A DNA stretch of 6,618 nucleotides, taken from ZC4RG30 sp039800965 (GTDB lineage Bacteria; Pseudomonadota; Gammaproteobacteria; Steroidobacterales; Steroidobacteraceae). Shown piece after piece: positions 1 to 6,618 of this stretch. Under the pieces are notes generated by a model. That model did no database searches, was not told the origin of the DNA, and saw only the letters and a program-made list of their open reading frames with translations. The first letter of the stretch is position 1; every line of letters starts with the position of its first letter. The stretch spans positions 1-6,618 of the forward strand of contig JBDLPS010000179.1 in assembly GCA_039800965.1 (NCBI GenBank). The letters are read 5' to 3'. The position numbers and the translations under genes are program-made.

Positions 1-200
1 GCATCCGGCACAACGACGTGTGGATCTTCTCGCACCCCGAGTTCAAGGACGGGTTGCGCGAACGCATGGAGGCGCTGCTCGCCTCCGTGCCGGTAGCTCC
101 GGTGCCCGAATCCCGCAAAGCTCAGGAGCAGGTCACGATGCACAACTCGCTCTACGTGCGCGAGCGCGCCAAGCTCTACGCGCGGGGCCGCAAGAGCTGA
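1..200 (+). CDS. Short-chain dehydrogenase/reductase (SDR), C-terminal fragment
   Basis: Only the last ~66 codons are present; the gene enters from the left edge in the frame starting at base 3 and ends with TGA at 198-200. The visible peptide begins IRHNDVWIFSHPEFKDGLRE and continues through a short Ala/Val/Pro-rich helix-and-tail to a basic end (LYARGRKS). An 'I..N..(W/Y)IF(S/T)HPE(F/Y)...(V/L)..R...(L/I)LA' tail is typical of the substrate-binding C-terminal region of classical SDR oxidoreductases, which reduce or oxidise carbonyl/hydroxyl groups with NAD(P)H in the cytoplasm. The Rossmann glycine motif and the YxxxK active site lie outside the window, so neither activity nor substrate can be judged. 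The SDR call rests on this tail alone. The gene reads on the same strand as the following membrane protein gene, with 72 bases between them. Confidence 0.6.
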   Translation, partial: IRHNDVWIFSHPEFKDGLRERMEALLASVPVAPVPESRKAQEQVTMHNSLYVRERAKLYARGRKS

Positions 201-202
201 AG

Positions 203-232
203 TTGACCCGGAACGGGGCGGCGGGCTACCTT
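203..232 (+). promoter_or_regulatory. Possible sigma-70-like promoter before the DUF6580 gene
   Basis: TTGACC at 203-208 is followed after 18 bases by TACCTT at 227-232, a good -35 and a poor -10 match, placing initiation near 239 and leaving a ~34-base leader before the ATG at 273. The -10 sits in the loop of a perfect 6-bp inverted repeat (GCGGGC 221-226 / GCCCGC 233-238, loop TACCTT). In such GC-rich DNA this repeat could be chance, or a weak terminator hairpin for the upstream gene; no T-run follows it. This is a weak call from sequence only. Confidence 0.25.
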
Positions 233-272
233 GCCCGCGGCCCTTCCGGGGCACCCCTCACGAGGTCCGTCC

Positions 273-830
273 ATGCTTTCCACGCGTACCAGCGCGCTCA
301 TCCTGATCGTCATCGCCACCGCGGCGACGCGCCTCCTGCCCCACCTGCCGAACATGACGCCGCTGGCTGCGCTGGCGCTCTTCGGGGGTGCCTGCTTCGC
401 GGATCGCCGCCTGGCCTTCGCGCTGCCCCTGGCGGCCCTGGCGCTCAGCGACCTCGGTCTCGCCCTCGTCGGGGGCTGGCAGGCGATGATCCTGGACGCC
501 CACGTCGAGGTGCAGTACCTCGCCTTTGCACTGGTCACGCTGCTGGGATTCACGTTGCGGGGTCGCCGCAGCATGACCCGGGTGGCCGGCGGCACCCTGC
601 TGGGCGCAACGGTATTCTTCCTGGTGTCGAACTTCGGCGTCTGGGCCTTCAGCTCGATGTATCCGAAGACGGGCGAGGGCCTGCTGGCCTGCTACGTCGC
701 CGGCATCCCCTTCTTCCGCAACGCGCTGCTCGGCGATTTTGGCTATGCCGCGGTGCTGTTCGGCGGTCTGGCCCTCCTCGAAACGCGTTTCGACGCGCTC
801 CGCGAACCAGCGACCGCGGCGCGGCGCTGA
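273..830 (+). CDS. DUF6580-type small integral membrane protein (putative transport protein)
   Basis: A 185-residue, strongly hydrophobic protein with about six predicted membrane segments, roughly at residues 5-21, 28-44, 47-68, 79-95, 103-125 and 152-169. Its conserved blocks are RLLPHLPNMTPLAALALFGG (20-39), a short SD motif (59-60), FFLVSNFGVWAF (115-126) and YPKTGEGLLACYVAGIPFFR (130-149). I recognise these from the uncharacterised DUF6580 'putative transport protein' family, where length and layout are similar; the substrate is unknown. The fold pattern (small, six helices, no ATPase) resembles ECF-transporter S components, but that is inference. The ATG at 273 was chosen because the hydrophobic N-terminus starts there and CGAGG at 261-265 provides a spaced ribosome-binding site; an in-frame TTG at 231 would add 14 atypical residues. 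The gene converges on the kinase gene, with 10 bases between stop codons. Confidence 0.75.
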   Translation: MLSTRTSALILIVIATAATRLLPHLPNMTPLAALALFGGACFADRRLAFALPLAALALSDLGLALVGGWQAMILDAHVEVQYLAFALVTLLGFTLRGRRSMTRVAGGTLLGATVFFLVSNFGVWAFSSMYPKTGEGLLACYVAGIPFFRNALLGDFGYAAVLFGGLALLETRFDALREPATAARR

Positions 831-838
831 GGCGCCGC
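821..838. terminator. GC-rich hairpin at a convergent gene junction (possible bidirectional terminator)
   Basis: GCGGCGC at 821-827 pairs perfectly with GCGCCGC at 832-838 around a TGAG loop that includes the stop codon of the membrane protein gene. It lies between two convergent genes, where a shared terminator would be expected. No T-run follows on either strand, so it is not a canonical intrinsic terminator. A second short palindrome (GACCCC-G-GGGGTC, 845-857) lies just inside the kinase gene end. Confidence 0.3.
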
Positions 839-840
839 CG

Positions 841-2103
841 TCAGGACCCCGGGGGTCGATCCACGCCCTGCAGTCGTCCGATCAGCGAACGCAGGAACAC
901 CTTGTTGAAACGCAGCTGGCAGGCCTCCGAGGCCTGCTCCAGCAGCGTCGCGCCCACCCGCAACACCGTCACCGGACCGACGGCGCGCACGGTGGCGTTG
1001 CGCCTGGCGCCCGGCACATAGCCGGTCTCGCCGAAACAATCCCCCGCCTCGAGGCCGCCGACGCGCGCGCCATGGCGCTCCACGCTGCATTGCCCGGCCA
1101 CGATCACGTAGAAGCGGTCGTCGATCTCGCCTTCCTTCACGATCTCATCGCCCTGCGCGTACTCGCGCCACGCGCCGGCACGCAGGACTTCGTGGATCTC
1201 CGACTGGGAGAAATCGTGGAAGAACTTCAGCATCCGCAGCACCCGGAAATGCTCGGCCTGCTCGAGGTCGTCCGTGCGCACGCGCAACTTCTGGTGCACG
1301 CGCGCCAGCGCGGCAGCGAGGTCCAGCCCGCTGCGGTAGCGGGCCGCAGGATCCTTTCGCATGCCGACCGACACGACCTCCTCGAGTTCGCGCGGCACCT
1401 CGGGCCTGAGCACGTGGATGGGTGGCGGCGTGGCGTTGACGATCTGGTGCAGCAACTTGCCCAAGGTCGCGGCGCGGAACGGCCGTGCGCCCGTCAGGAG
1501 TTCGTAGGTCACCGCGGAAAGCGAATAGAGGTCCGAAGCCGGGGTCAACTGCTGCCCCTGGACCTGTTCCGGCGCCATGTAGCTCGGGCTTCCGGCCACG
1601 CCTTCAAGGGGCGCCTCGGCCGACCCCGCCACCAACGCGATGCCGAAATCGATGATCCGGATGTCGCCATCGTGCGTGAGCATGAGGTTCGACGGCTTGA
1701 TGTCGCGATGGATGACGCCACGCGAATGCGCGTACTGCAGGGCACGCGCGCACTTGAACATCAGCTCGACGACGGTATCGACGCGCAGCAGGTGCTCCTT
1801 GCGGCAGTACGTGGCAAGCGTACGCGCGCCATGGACATGCTCCGTGACGACGTAGCGCCGCCCGCCTTCCTCGCCGGCATCGTAGATCGGCAGGATGTTC
1901 GGGTGCTGCAGCAGGCCCACGAGGTGTGCCTCGGAAAGGAACATGCGGCGCGCGACCGCAGCGCGTTCGACATCCAGGCCGTCATCCGCGTTGTAGACCT
2001 TGATGGCCACGTCGCGCCCGTAATACGGGTCATGCGACAGGTACACCGTGCCCGTACTGCCCGTGCCGACTTCCTTGACGAGTTCGTACTTGCCGATCTT
2101 CAT
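841..2103 (-). CDS. Ser/Thr protein kinase (Hanks type) with C-terminal cyclic-nucleotide-binding domain
   Basis: A 420-residue, apparently cytosolic two-domain protein with no hydrophobic segment long enough to cross a membrane. Residues ~6-265 form a complete kinase domain: glycine loop GTGSTGTV (13-20), VAIK with ATP-anchoring Lys35, alpha-C Glu58, catalytic loop HRDIKPSN (132-139, Asp134), DFG (152-154), APE (177-179) and the structural Asp191 in DLYSL. All catalytic residues are present, so an active kinase is predicted; HRD-type loops are often activated by phosphorylation. After a linker, residues ~292-408 form a CNB/CAP-like domain (GDEIVKEGEIDDRFYVIVAG, 318-337) with a phosphate-binding cassette FGET...RNAT: Glu359 and Arg368 have the canonical nine-residue spacing for binding the cyclic nucleotide ribose and phosphate. 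A cNMP-controlled kinase is inferred; ligand and substrates are unknown. It is the last operon gene, its ATG overlaps the thiL stop (ATGA), and no Shine-Dalgarno sequence precedes it. Confidence 0.93.
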   Translation of the reverse strand: MKIGKYELVKEVGTGSTGTVYLSHDPYYGRDVAIKVYNADDGLDVERAAVARRMFLSEAHLVGLLQHPNILPIYDAGEEGGRRYVVTEHVHGARTLATYCRKEHLLRVDTVVELMFKCARALQYAHSRGVIHRDIKPSNLMLTHDGDIRIIDFGIALVAGSAEAPLEGVAGSPSYMAPEQVQGQQLTPASDLYSLSAVTYELLTGARPFRAATLGKLLHQIVNATPPPIHVLRPEVPRELEEVVSVGMRKDPAARYRSGLDLAAALARVHQKLRVRTDDLEQAEHFRVLRMLKFFHDFSQSEIHEVLRAGAWREYAQGDEIVKEGEIDDRFYVIVAGQCSVERHGARVGGLEAGDCFGETGYVPGARRNATVRAVGPVTVLRVGATLLEQASEACQLRFNKVFLRSLIGRLQGVDRPPGS

Positions 2104-3098
2104 GCGGAGAAATGGTCGAATCCGGCGGGAGCGCCGTCAACCACGCGCCCGTCGGCCACGAGGCGCACGCCGGGTTCCGGCTCGAGCACGCCGATGCAGC
2201 GCACCGGGCAGTCGACGTCGGCCAGGGCGCCAGCCAGCTCTGCCAGGCGCGCCGCAGGCACCGTGAAACACAGCTCGTAATCGTCGCCGCCGGCCAGGGC
2301 CAGTTCGCGCGACCGCACCTCGCCCACCAGCGAAAGCAGGGCAGCAGACAACGGCAGGTCGGCGATCTCGATCCGCAGACCGCAGCCGCTTGCGGCCGCG
2401 AGCTTGCCGGCATCGCCAGCAAGACCATCCGACACGTCGATGCAGGCCGACGCAAGACCTCGCAGCGCGATGCCAAGCGCGACGCGCGGCTCAGGAAACA
2501 GGAAACGCTCGCGCAACCGATGCGCGGCCTTCTCGAGGCCGACCGGCACGGCCACACCACCCTCCTCACCCCGCTCAAGCAGGAGGCCGGCTGCCGCATC
2601 GCCGGGCGTGCCGCTGACGAAGAGCAGGTCTCCCGGCGCGGCGCCGGCGCGGCGCAGCGCCTCGCCGCGCGGCACGAAGCCCAGCACCTGCACGGTGGCG
2701 GACAGCGGACCGGCGGTGGTGTCGCCGCCGACGAGCGCGACGCCGAATCCAGCGGCCAGCTCTCCCAGCCCCCGGGCGAAGCCGGCGACGAAGGCTTCAT
2801 CGGCCTGCGGCAGGGTCAGGCCCAGCAGGGCCCAGGCCGGCGTCGCGCCCATTGCCGCAAGATCGGAGAGATTGACGGCCAACGCACGATGGCCGATGGA
2901 AGCCGGGTCGCAGCCGGGGAGGAAATGCGTGCCAGCAACCAGCGTGTCGAGGGCCGCGACAAGGTGCTGCCCGGGAGGCACATCCAGCAGGGCGGCGTCG
3001 TCGCCGACCCCGAGCACGACGTCGGCACGGCGATCCACGCCCGTACGGTCCAGCGGCCGGAACCAGCGATCGATCAGTTGGAACTCGCCGACGGCCAC
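2100..3098 (-). CDS. thiL: Thiamine-monophosphate kinase ThiL
   Basis: ThiL phosphorylates thiamine monophosphate with ATP to give thiamine diphosphate, the last step of de novo thiamine cofactor synthesis, in the cytosol. The 332-residue product has the full family signature: GVGDDAALLD (30-39, metal-binding Asp pair), DTLVAGTHF (51-59), RALAVNLSDLAAMGA (71-85), GGDTT (124-128), GTPGD (163-167), DVSDGLAGD (221-229) and AGGDDYELCFTV (269-280), the PurM/ThiL-fold nucleotide and metal sites. Length matches the E. coli enzyme (~325). The start is the GTG at 3098-3096, since the protein then begins (M)AVGEFQLIDRWF, matching the family N-terminus (E. coli MACGEF); the upstream ATG at 3161 would add 21 unrelated residues and run back into nusB. 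The gap to nusB is 13 bases with only a weak GACGGG as ribosome-binding site. The TGA overlaps the ATG of the kinase gene. Confidence 0.96.
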   Translation of the reverse strand: MAVGEFQLIDRWFRPLDRTGVDRRADVVLGVGDDAALLDVPPGQHLVAALDTLVAGTHFLPGCDPASIGHRALAVNLSDLAAMGATPAWALLGLTLPQADEAFVAGFARGLGELAAGFGVALVGGDTTAGPLSATVQVLGFVPRGEALRRAGAAPGDLLFVSGTPGDAAAGLLLERGEEGGVAVPVGLEKAAHRLRERFLFPEPRVALGIALRGLASACIDVSDGLAGDAGKLAAASGCGLRIEIADLPLSAALLSLVGEVRSRELALAGGDDYELCFTVPAARLAELAGALADVDCPVRCIGVLEPEPGVRLVADGRVVDGAPAGFDHFSA

Positions 3099-3111
3099 GG
3101 CGCAGGGCCCG

Positions 3112-3561
3112 TCAGGCTTCGTGCGGGCGCAGCGCACGCGCCGCGCGGTCGAGCACGGCATTCACGAACTTGTGGCCATCGGTAGCGCCGAAGCGGCGCG
3201 CGAGGCCCACCGACTCGCTGATCACCACGCGGTACGGCAGCTCGATGCGTGCCTGCAGTTCGTAGACGCCGATCAGCAACGCGGAACGCTCGATGGGATC
3301 GAGCTGCGCGACGGGGATATCGATCCACGCCGACATCGTGGCATCGAGGCCCTCGACGCCGGTGCAGATGGACTGGAGCAGCTGCTGCAGGTATTCGCGG
3401 TCGGCTTTGGGGCCGTCCTCGGTGGCGAGAAATTCGGCCAGCAGGTCCTGCCACGGACGCGTGTTGATCTGCCAGGAATAGAGGGCCTGCAGCGCAAGCT
3501 TGCGGGCCACGGCACGCGCGGCGGACGCTCGGCTGATACGGGGACGGGACGCGGTGGTCAT
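3112..3561 (-). CDS. nusB: Transcription antitermination factor NusB
   Basis: NusB forms a heterodimer with NusE (ribosomal protein S10) on boxA RNA and supports rRNA transcription antitermination. The 149-residue all-helical product shows the family landmarks: a basic N-terminal stretch leading into RKLALQALYSWQ (20-31), DPIERSALLIGVYEL (88-102), PYRVVISESVGLARRFG (109-125) and the C-terminal DGHKFVNAVLDRAAR (128-142). Length is close to the usual ~140, with a slightly extended Arg/Ala-rich N-terminus. The ATG at 3561 is three bases after the ribH stop, so translation is probably coupled; CAGG inside the end of ribH is the only Shine-Dalgarno-like sequence. A perfect palindrome TCAGGCCTGA (3565-3574) covers the ribH stop and this site. 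nusB between ribH and thiL is the standard arrangement in many proteobacteria. Confidence 0.96.
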   Translation of the reverse strand: MTTASRPRISRASAARAVARKLALQALYSWQINTRPWQDLLAEFLATEDGPKADREYLQQLLQSICTGVEGLDATMSAWIDIPVAQLDPIERSALLIGVYELQARIELPYRVVISESVGLARRFGATDGHKFVNAVLDRAARALRPHEA

Positions 3562-3564
3562 GGT

Positions 3565-4073
3565 TCAGGCCTGACGCAGCAACAGGGCCATCTCGATGGC
3601 GGTTTCCATGGCCTCGCCGCCCTTGTCCATGCGCGAGGGATCCGCCCTCTCCTCCGCCTGCGCGACGTTCTCGACCGTCAGGACGCCGAAGACGACGGGC
3701 AGGCCGGTGTCGAGCGCGGCCTGGTTGAGCCCACGCGCCGCTTCGCCGGCCACGTAGTCGAAGTGCGGCGTGTCACCACGGATGACGCAACCGAGCGCGA
3801 CGACGGCATCGAAGCGGCCGGTAGCCGCGAATCGCTTGGCGGCCAGCGGCAGTTCGAAGGCACCGGGCACGCGCACCAGCGCGACGTCGTCGCCGAGGCC
3901 ACCATGTCGCTCCCAGGCATCAAGCGCACCCTCGAGCATCCGGTCCACGATGAAATCGTTGAAACGCGCCGCCAGCACCGCGACCTTGAGCCCTGCGGCA
4001 TTCGCGCTGCGACGCTGCCCGGCATCACCGCCGGCACGCTGCGGCACGCCTTCGACCAACCGGTAACGCGACA

Positions 4074-4074
<1 letters not shown>
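3565..4074 (-). CDS. ribH: 6,7-dimethyl-8-ribityllumazine synthase (lumazine synthase)
   Basis: RibH condenses 5-amino-6-ribitylaminouracil with 3,4-dihydroxy-2-butanone 4-phosphate to form the lumazine that riboflavin synthase dismutates; family members assemble as pentamers or 60-mers. The 169-residue protein has the expected motifs: ARFNDFIVDRMLEGALD (36-52), substrate-contacting VPGAFELPLAAK (69-80), GCVIRGDTPHFDYVAGEAAR (95-114) with the general-base His104, and PVVFGVLTVENVAQAEERA (126-144). The end reads DKGGEAMETAIEM (150-162), a variant of the common NKGxEAA motif. It has ~25 extra, poorly conserved N-terminal residues relative to the ~155-residue norm. The ATG at 4074 overlaps the ribBA stop by one base (TGATG), and GAGGAG within the end of ribBA offers a ribosome-binding site. 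Confidence 0.96.
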
Positions 4075-5204
<1,130 letters not shown>

Positions 5205-5213
5205 CCGCCTAGT

Positions 5214-5822
5214 TTAGCAGCGCGAGGCCAGCAGCCGCTCCAGATAGCGTGCCATCGGGTCGACTTCGAGGTTGACCCACTGCCCTTCCCTCAGGGCCCC
5301 GAACGTCGTGACCTCGACCGTGTGGGGGATCAGGTTGACGCCGAAGCGGCAGCCTTCGACCTCGTTGACCGTCAGGCTGATGCCGTCGAGGCCGACGGAT
5401 CCCTTGGGTGCGATGAACCGTGCGAAGGCCTCCGGCACCTCGATCGTGACGCGCATCGAGCGGGCGTCCCGGTGCAGCGCCACGACCTGGGCCCGGCCAT
5501 CGACATGCCCCGACATCAGGTGCCCGCCCAGCGGGTCACCGGCCCGCAATGCCGGCTCGAGATTGACCTGGTCGCCAGCCTGCAGCGTACCGAGCGTGGT
5601 GAGATCGAGCGTCTCGCGCGAGACATCCGCCGCGAACAGGCCGCCAGCGGGATCGATCACGGTGAGGCAGGCGCCGTTGACGGCCACGCTCTCGCCCACG
5701 GCCAACCGCCGCGCCTCGACCTTGGCGGCCAGATCGCCGGCATCGACGACCAGGCGGAGGTCGCCGCCGCGCGGCTCGACGGCCGCGACGCGGCCTACGG
5801 ACTGGATGATGCCGGTGAACAT
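5214..5822 (-). CDS. ribE: Riboflavin synthase, alpha subunit
   Basis: This enzyme dismutates two molecules of 6,7-dimethyl-8-ribityllumazine into riboflavin and 5-amino-6-ribitylaminouracil, the last step of the pathway (E. coli calls the gene ribC, other nomenclatures ribE). The 202-residue product contains two lumazine-binding barrel repeats: the first from MFTGIIQSVG (1-10) through VNGACLTV (48-55) to about residue 97, the second from GGHLMSGHVDGRAQVV (99-114) through KGSVGLDGISLTVN (140-153), NLIPHT (164-169) and VNLEVDPMARY (183-193). Both copies of the NG/DG-x-x-LT-V motif are present, and length is normal (~200-215). The MFTGI start is diagnostic and fixes the ATG at 5822. It overlaps the ribD end by 28 bases; a GAGG about 11 bases upstream may help initiation. 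The TAA at 5216-5214 is followed directly by ribBA. Confidence 0.97.
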   Translation of the reverse strand: MFTGIIQSVGRVAAVEPRGGDLRLVVDAGDLAAKVEARRLAVGESVAVNGACLTVIDPAGGLFAADVSRETLDLTTLGTLQAGDQVNLEPALRAGDPLGGHLMSGHVDGRAQVVALHRDARSMRVTIEVPEAFARFIAPKGSVGLDGISLTVNEVEGCRFGVNLIPHTVEVTTFGALREGQWVNLEVDPMARYLERLLASRC

Positions 5823-6618
5823 GGCTGCTGGGGCCTCAGGGTAAGACGCAGGTCGTCGCCGACCGCGCGGATATCGGTGAAACGCAGGCGCAGGCGGTCA
5901 TCGAGCTGCGCGATGCCGGGCAACTGCACGAGCGGCATCGCATCGCCGCCGATCAGCGAGGGCGCGACATAGACGACCAGCTCATCGTAGAGGCCAGCGC
6001 GCACGAAGGCGCCGGCGAGCCGCGGCCCGGCCTCGACCCAGACCTCATTCATCTCGAGGCGGGCCAGGCGCGCCAGCACCTCGCCCAGCGGCAAACGGCC
6101 ATCGGTCGACGGCAGGATCTCGACTAGAGCGGATCTGGCCTCCAGCGCGGCACGGCGGGTCGGATCGTCGCGCGTGCCGAAGACCAGCAACTGCCCGTCG
6201 CGCTCGACGATGCGCGAACCCGGCGGCGTGCGCAGGTCGCTGTCGAGCACCACGCGCCAGGGCTGCCGGTCGCTTTCGGAGATCCGCACATTCATGGCCG
6301 GGTCGTCGCCCAGCACGGTGCCGATCCCCGTCACGACGGCCGAACTGCGCGCGCGGAAGTACTGGGCATCCTTGCGGGCGGTGCCGGAGGTGATCCAGCG
6401 GCTTTCACCGTTCGCGAGCGCCGTGCGGCCATCCAGGCTCATTGCGAGTTTCACCCGCACCCAGGGCAAGCCCGTCTCCATGCGCTTCATGAAGCCGCAG
6501 TTGAGTTCGCGTGAGGCATCGGACATCAGCCCGCCCTCGACGGCAATGCCCGCACGGCGCAGACGCTCCTCGCCCGCGCCACTCACGCGCGGATTGGGGT
6601 CGCGGGCGCCGTAGACCA
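5795..6618 (-). CDS. ribD: Riboflavin biosynthesis protein RibD, partial (reductase domain and end of deaminase domain)
   Basis: RibD is bifunctional: an N-terminal zinc deaminase acts on the pyrimidinone made from GTP, and a C-terminal NADPH reductase converts the ribosyl side chain to ribityl. The window holds the last 273 codons; the deaminase zinc motifs (HAE, PCxxxGxTPPC) lie past the right edge. The first residues, VYGARDPNPRVSGAGEERLR, are the typical end of the deaminase domain. The linker is SRELNCGFMKRMETGLPWVR, followed by the reductase domain: VKLAMSLDGRTALANGESRW opens it, then ITSGTARKD, the nucleotide-site region VVTGIGTVLGDDPAMNVR and, near the end, EVWVEAGPRLAGAFVRAGLYDE and APSLIGGDAMPL. 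The C-terminus ends with a low-complexity PQQPCSPASSSP tail, encoded in the 28-base overlap with ribE, stopping at TAG 5797-5795. It is the first visible gene of the operon; no promoter is in view. Confidence 0.95.
   Translation of the reverse strand, partial: VYGARDPNPRVSGAGEERLRRAGIAVEGGLMSDASRELNCGFMKRMETGLPWVRVKLAMSLDGRTALANGESRWITSGTARKDAQYFRARSSAVVTGIGTVLGDDPAMNVRISESDRQPWRVVLDSDLRTPPGSRIVERDGQLLVFGTRDDPTRRAALEARSALVEILPSTDGRLPLGEVLARLARLEMNEVWVEAGPRLAGAFVRAGLYDELVVYVAPSLIGGDAMPLVQLPGIAQLDDRLRLRFTDIRAVGDDLRLTLRPQQPCSPASSSP

Noticed and set aside
20..1021. Plus-strand open frame of 333 codons overlapping the SDR tail and the DUF6580 gene
   Set aside because: Out of frame with both recognised genes and Arg/Pro/Gly-rich; the recognised frames carry the family motifs.
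739..2280. Long plus-strand open frame of 513 codons opposite the kinase gene
   Set aside because: It lies antisense to a protein with full kinase and CNB motifs; its translation is Arg/His/Ala-rich with no recognisable motif. Long antisense frames are expected from GC-biased third codon positions.
3099..3161. Upstream ATG start for thiL at 3161
   Set aside because: Adds 21 residues without family similarity and overlaps nusB by 50 bases; the GTG at 3098 begins exactly at the conserved ThiL N-terminus.
5205..5213. FMN riboswitch before the ribBA gene, as found in some proteobacteria
   Set aside because: Only nine bases separate ribE from ribBA, so no aptamer can fit.

Overview
The window is dense, strongly GC-rich bacterial chromosome with short intergenic gaps. 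The order ribD-ribE-ribBA-ribH-nusB-thiL and the protein sequences point to a proteobacterium, most likely a gammaproteobacterium (a betaproteobacterium is possible). I cannot name a genus. No mobile element, CRISPR array, tRNA or rRNA was seen.

Left edge, plus strand: the last ~66 codons of what looks like a short-chain dehydrogenase/reductase (up to 200), a 72-base gap with a weak promoter-like sequence, then a small polytopic membrane protein of the DUF6580 type (273-830). That gene converges on the minus-strand operon with only 10 bases between the stop codons; a GC-rich hairpin sits over the junction.

The rest (841-6618) is one minus-strand block, transcribed from right to left: ribD (entering from beyond the right edge, reductase half visible), ribE (riboflavin synthase alpha), a ribBA-type gene, ribH (lumazine synthase), nusB, thiL, and last a Ser/Thr protein kinase with a C-terminal cyclic-nucleotide-binding domain. 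Junctions are a 28-base overlap, 9-base gap, 1-base overlap, 3-base gap, 13-base gap and 4-base ATGA overlap, so the block very probably forms one operon with translational coupling. Its leader and promoter are outside the window.

RibD, RibE, RibB and RibH supply riboflavin synthesis from the GTP cyclohydrolase II product onward, apart from the phosphatase step. The cyclohydrolase step itself is probably not encoded here, because the C-terminal GTP cyclohydrolase II domain of the ribBA product has lost its zinc cysteines (the RibBX type). ThiL makes thiamine diphosphate and NusB acts in rRNA antitermination; both are common passengers of rib operons. The unusual part is the tail: where many gammaproteobacteria carry pgpA after thiL, this operon carries a soluble Hanks-type kinase fused to an apparently binding-competent cNMP domain, with a start codon that overlaps the thiL stop and no visible Shine-Dalgarno sequence.
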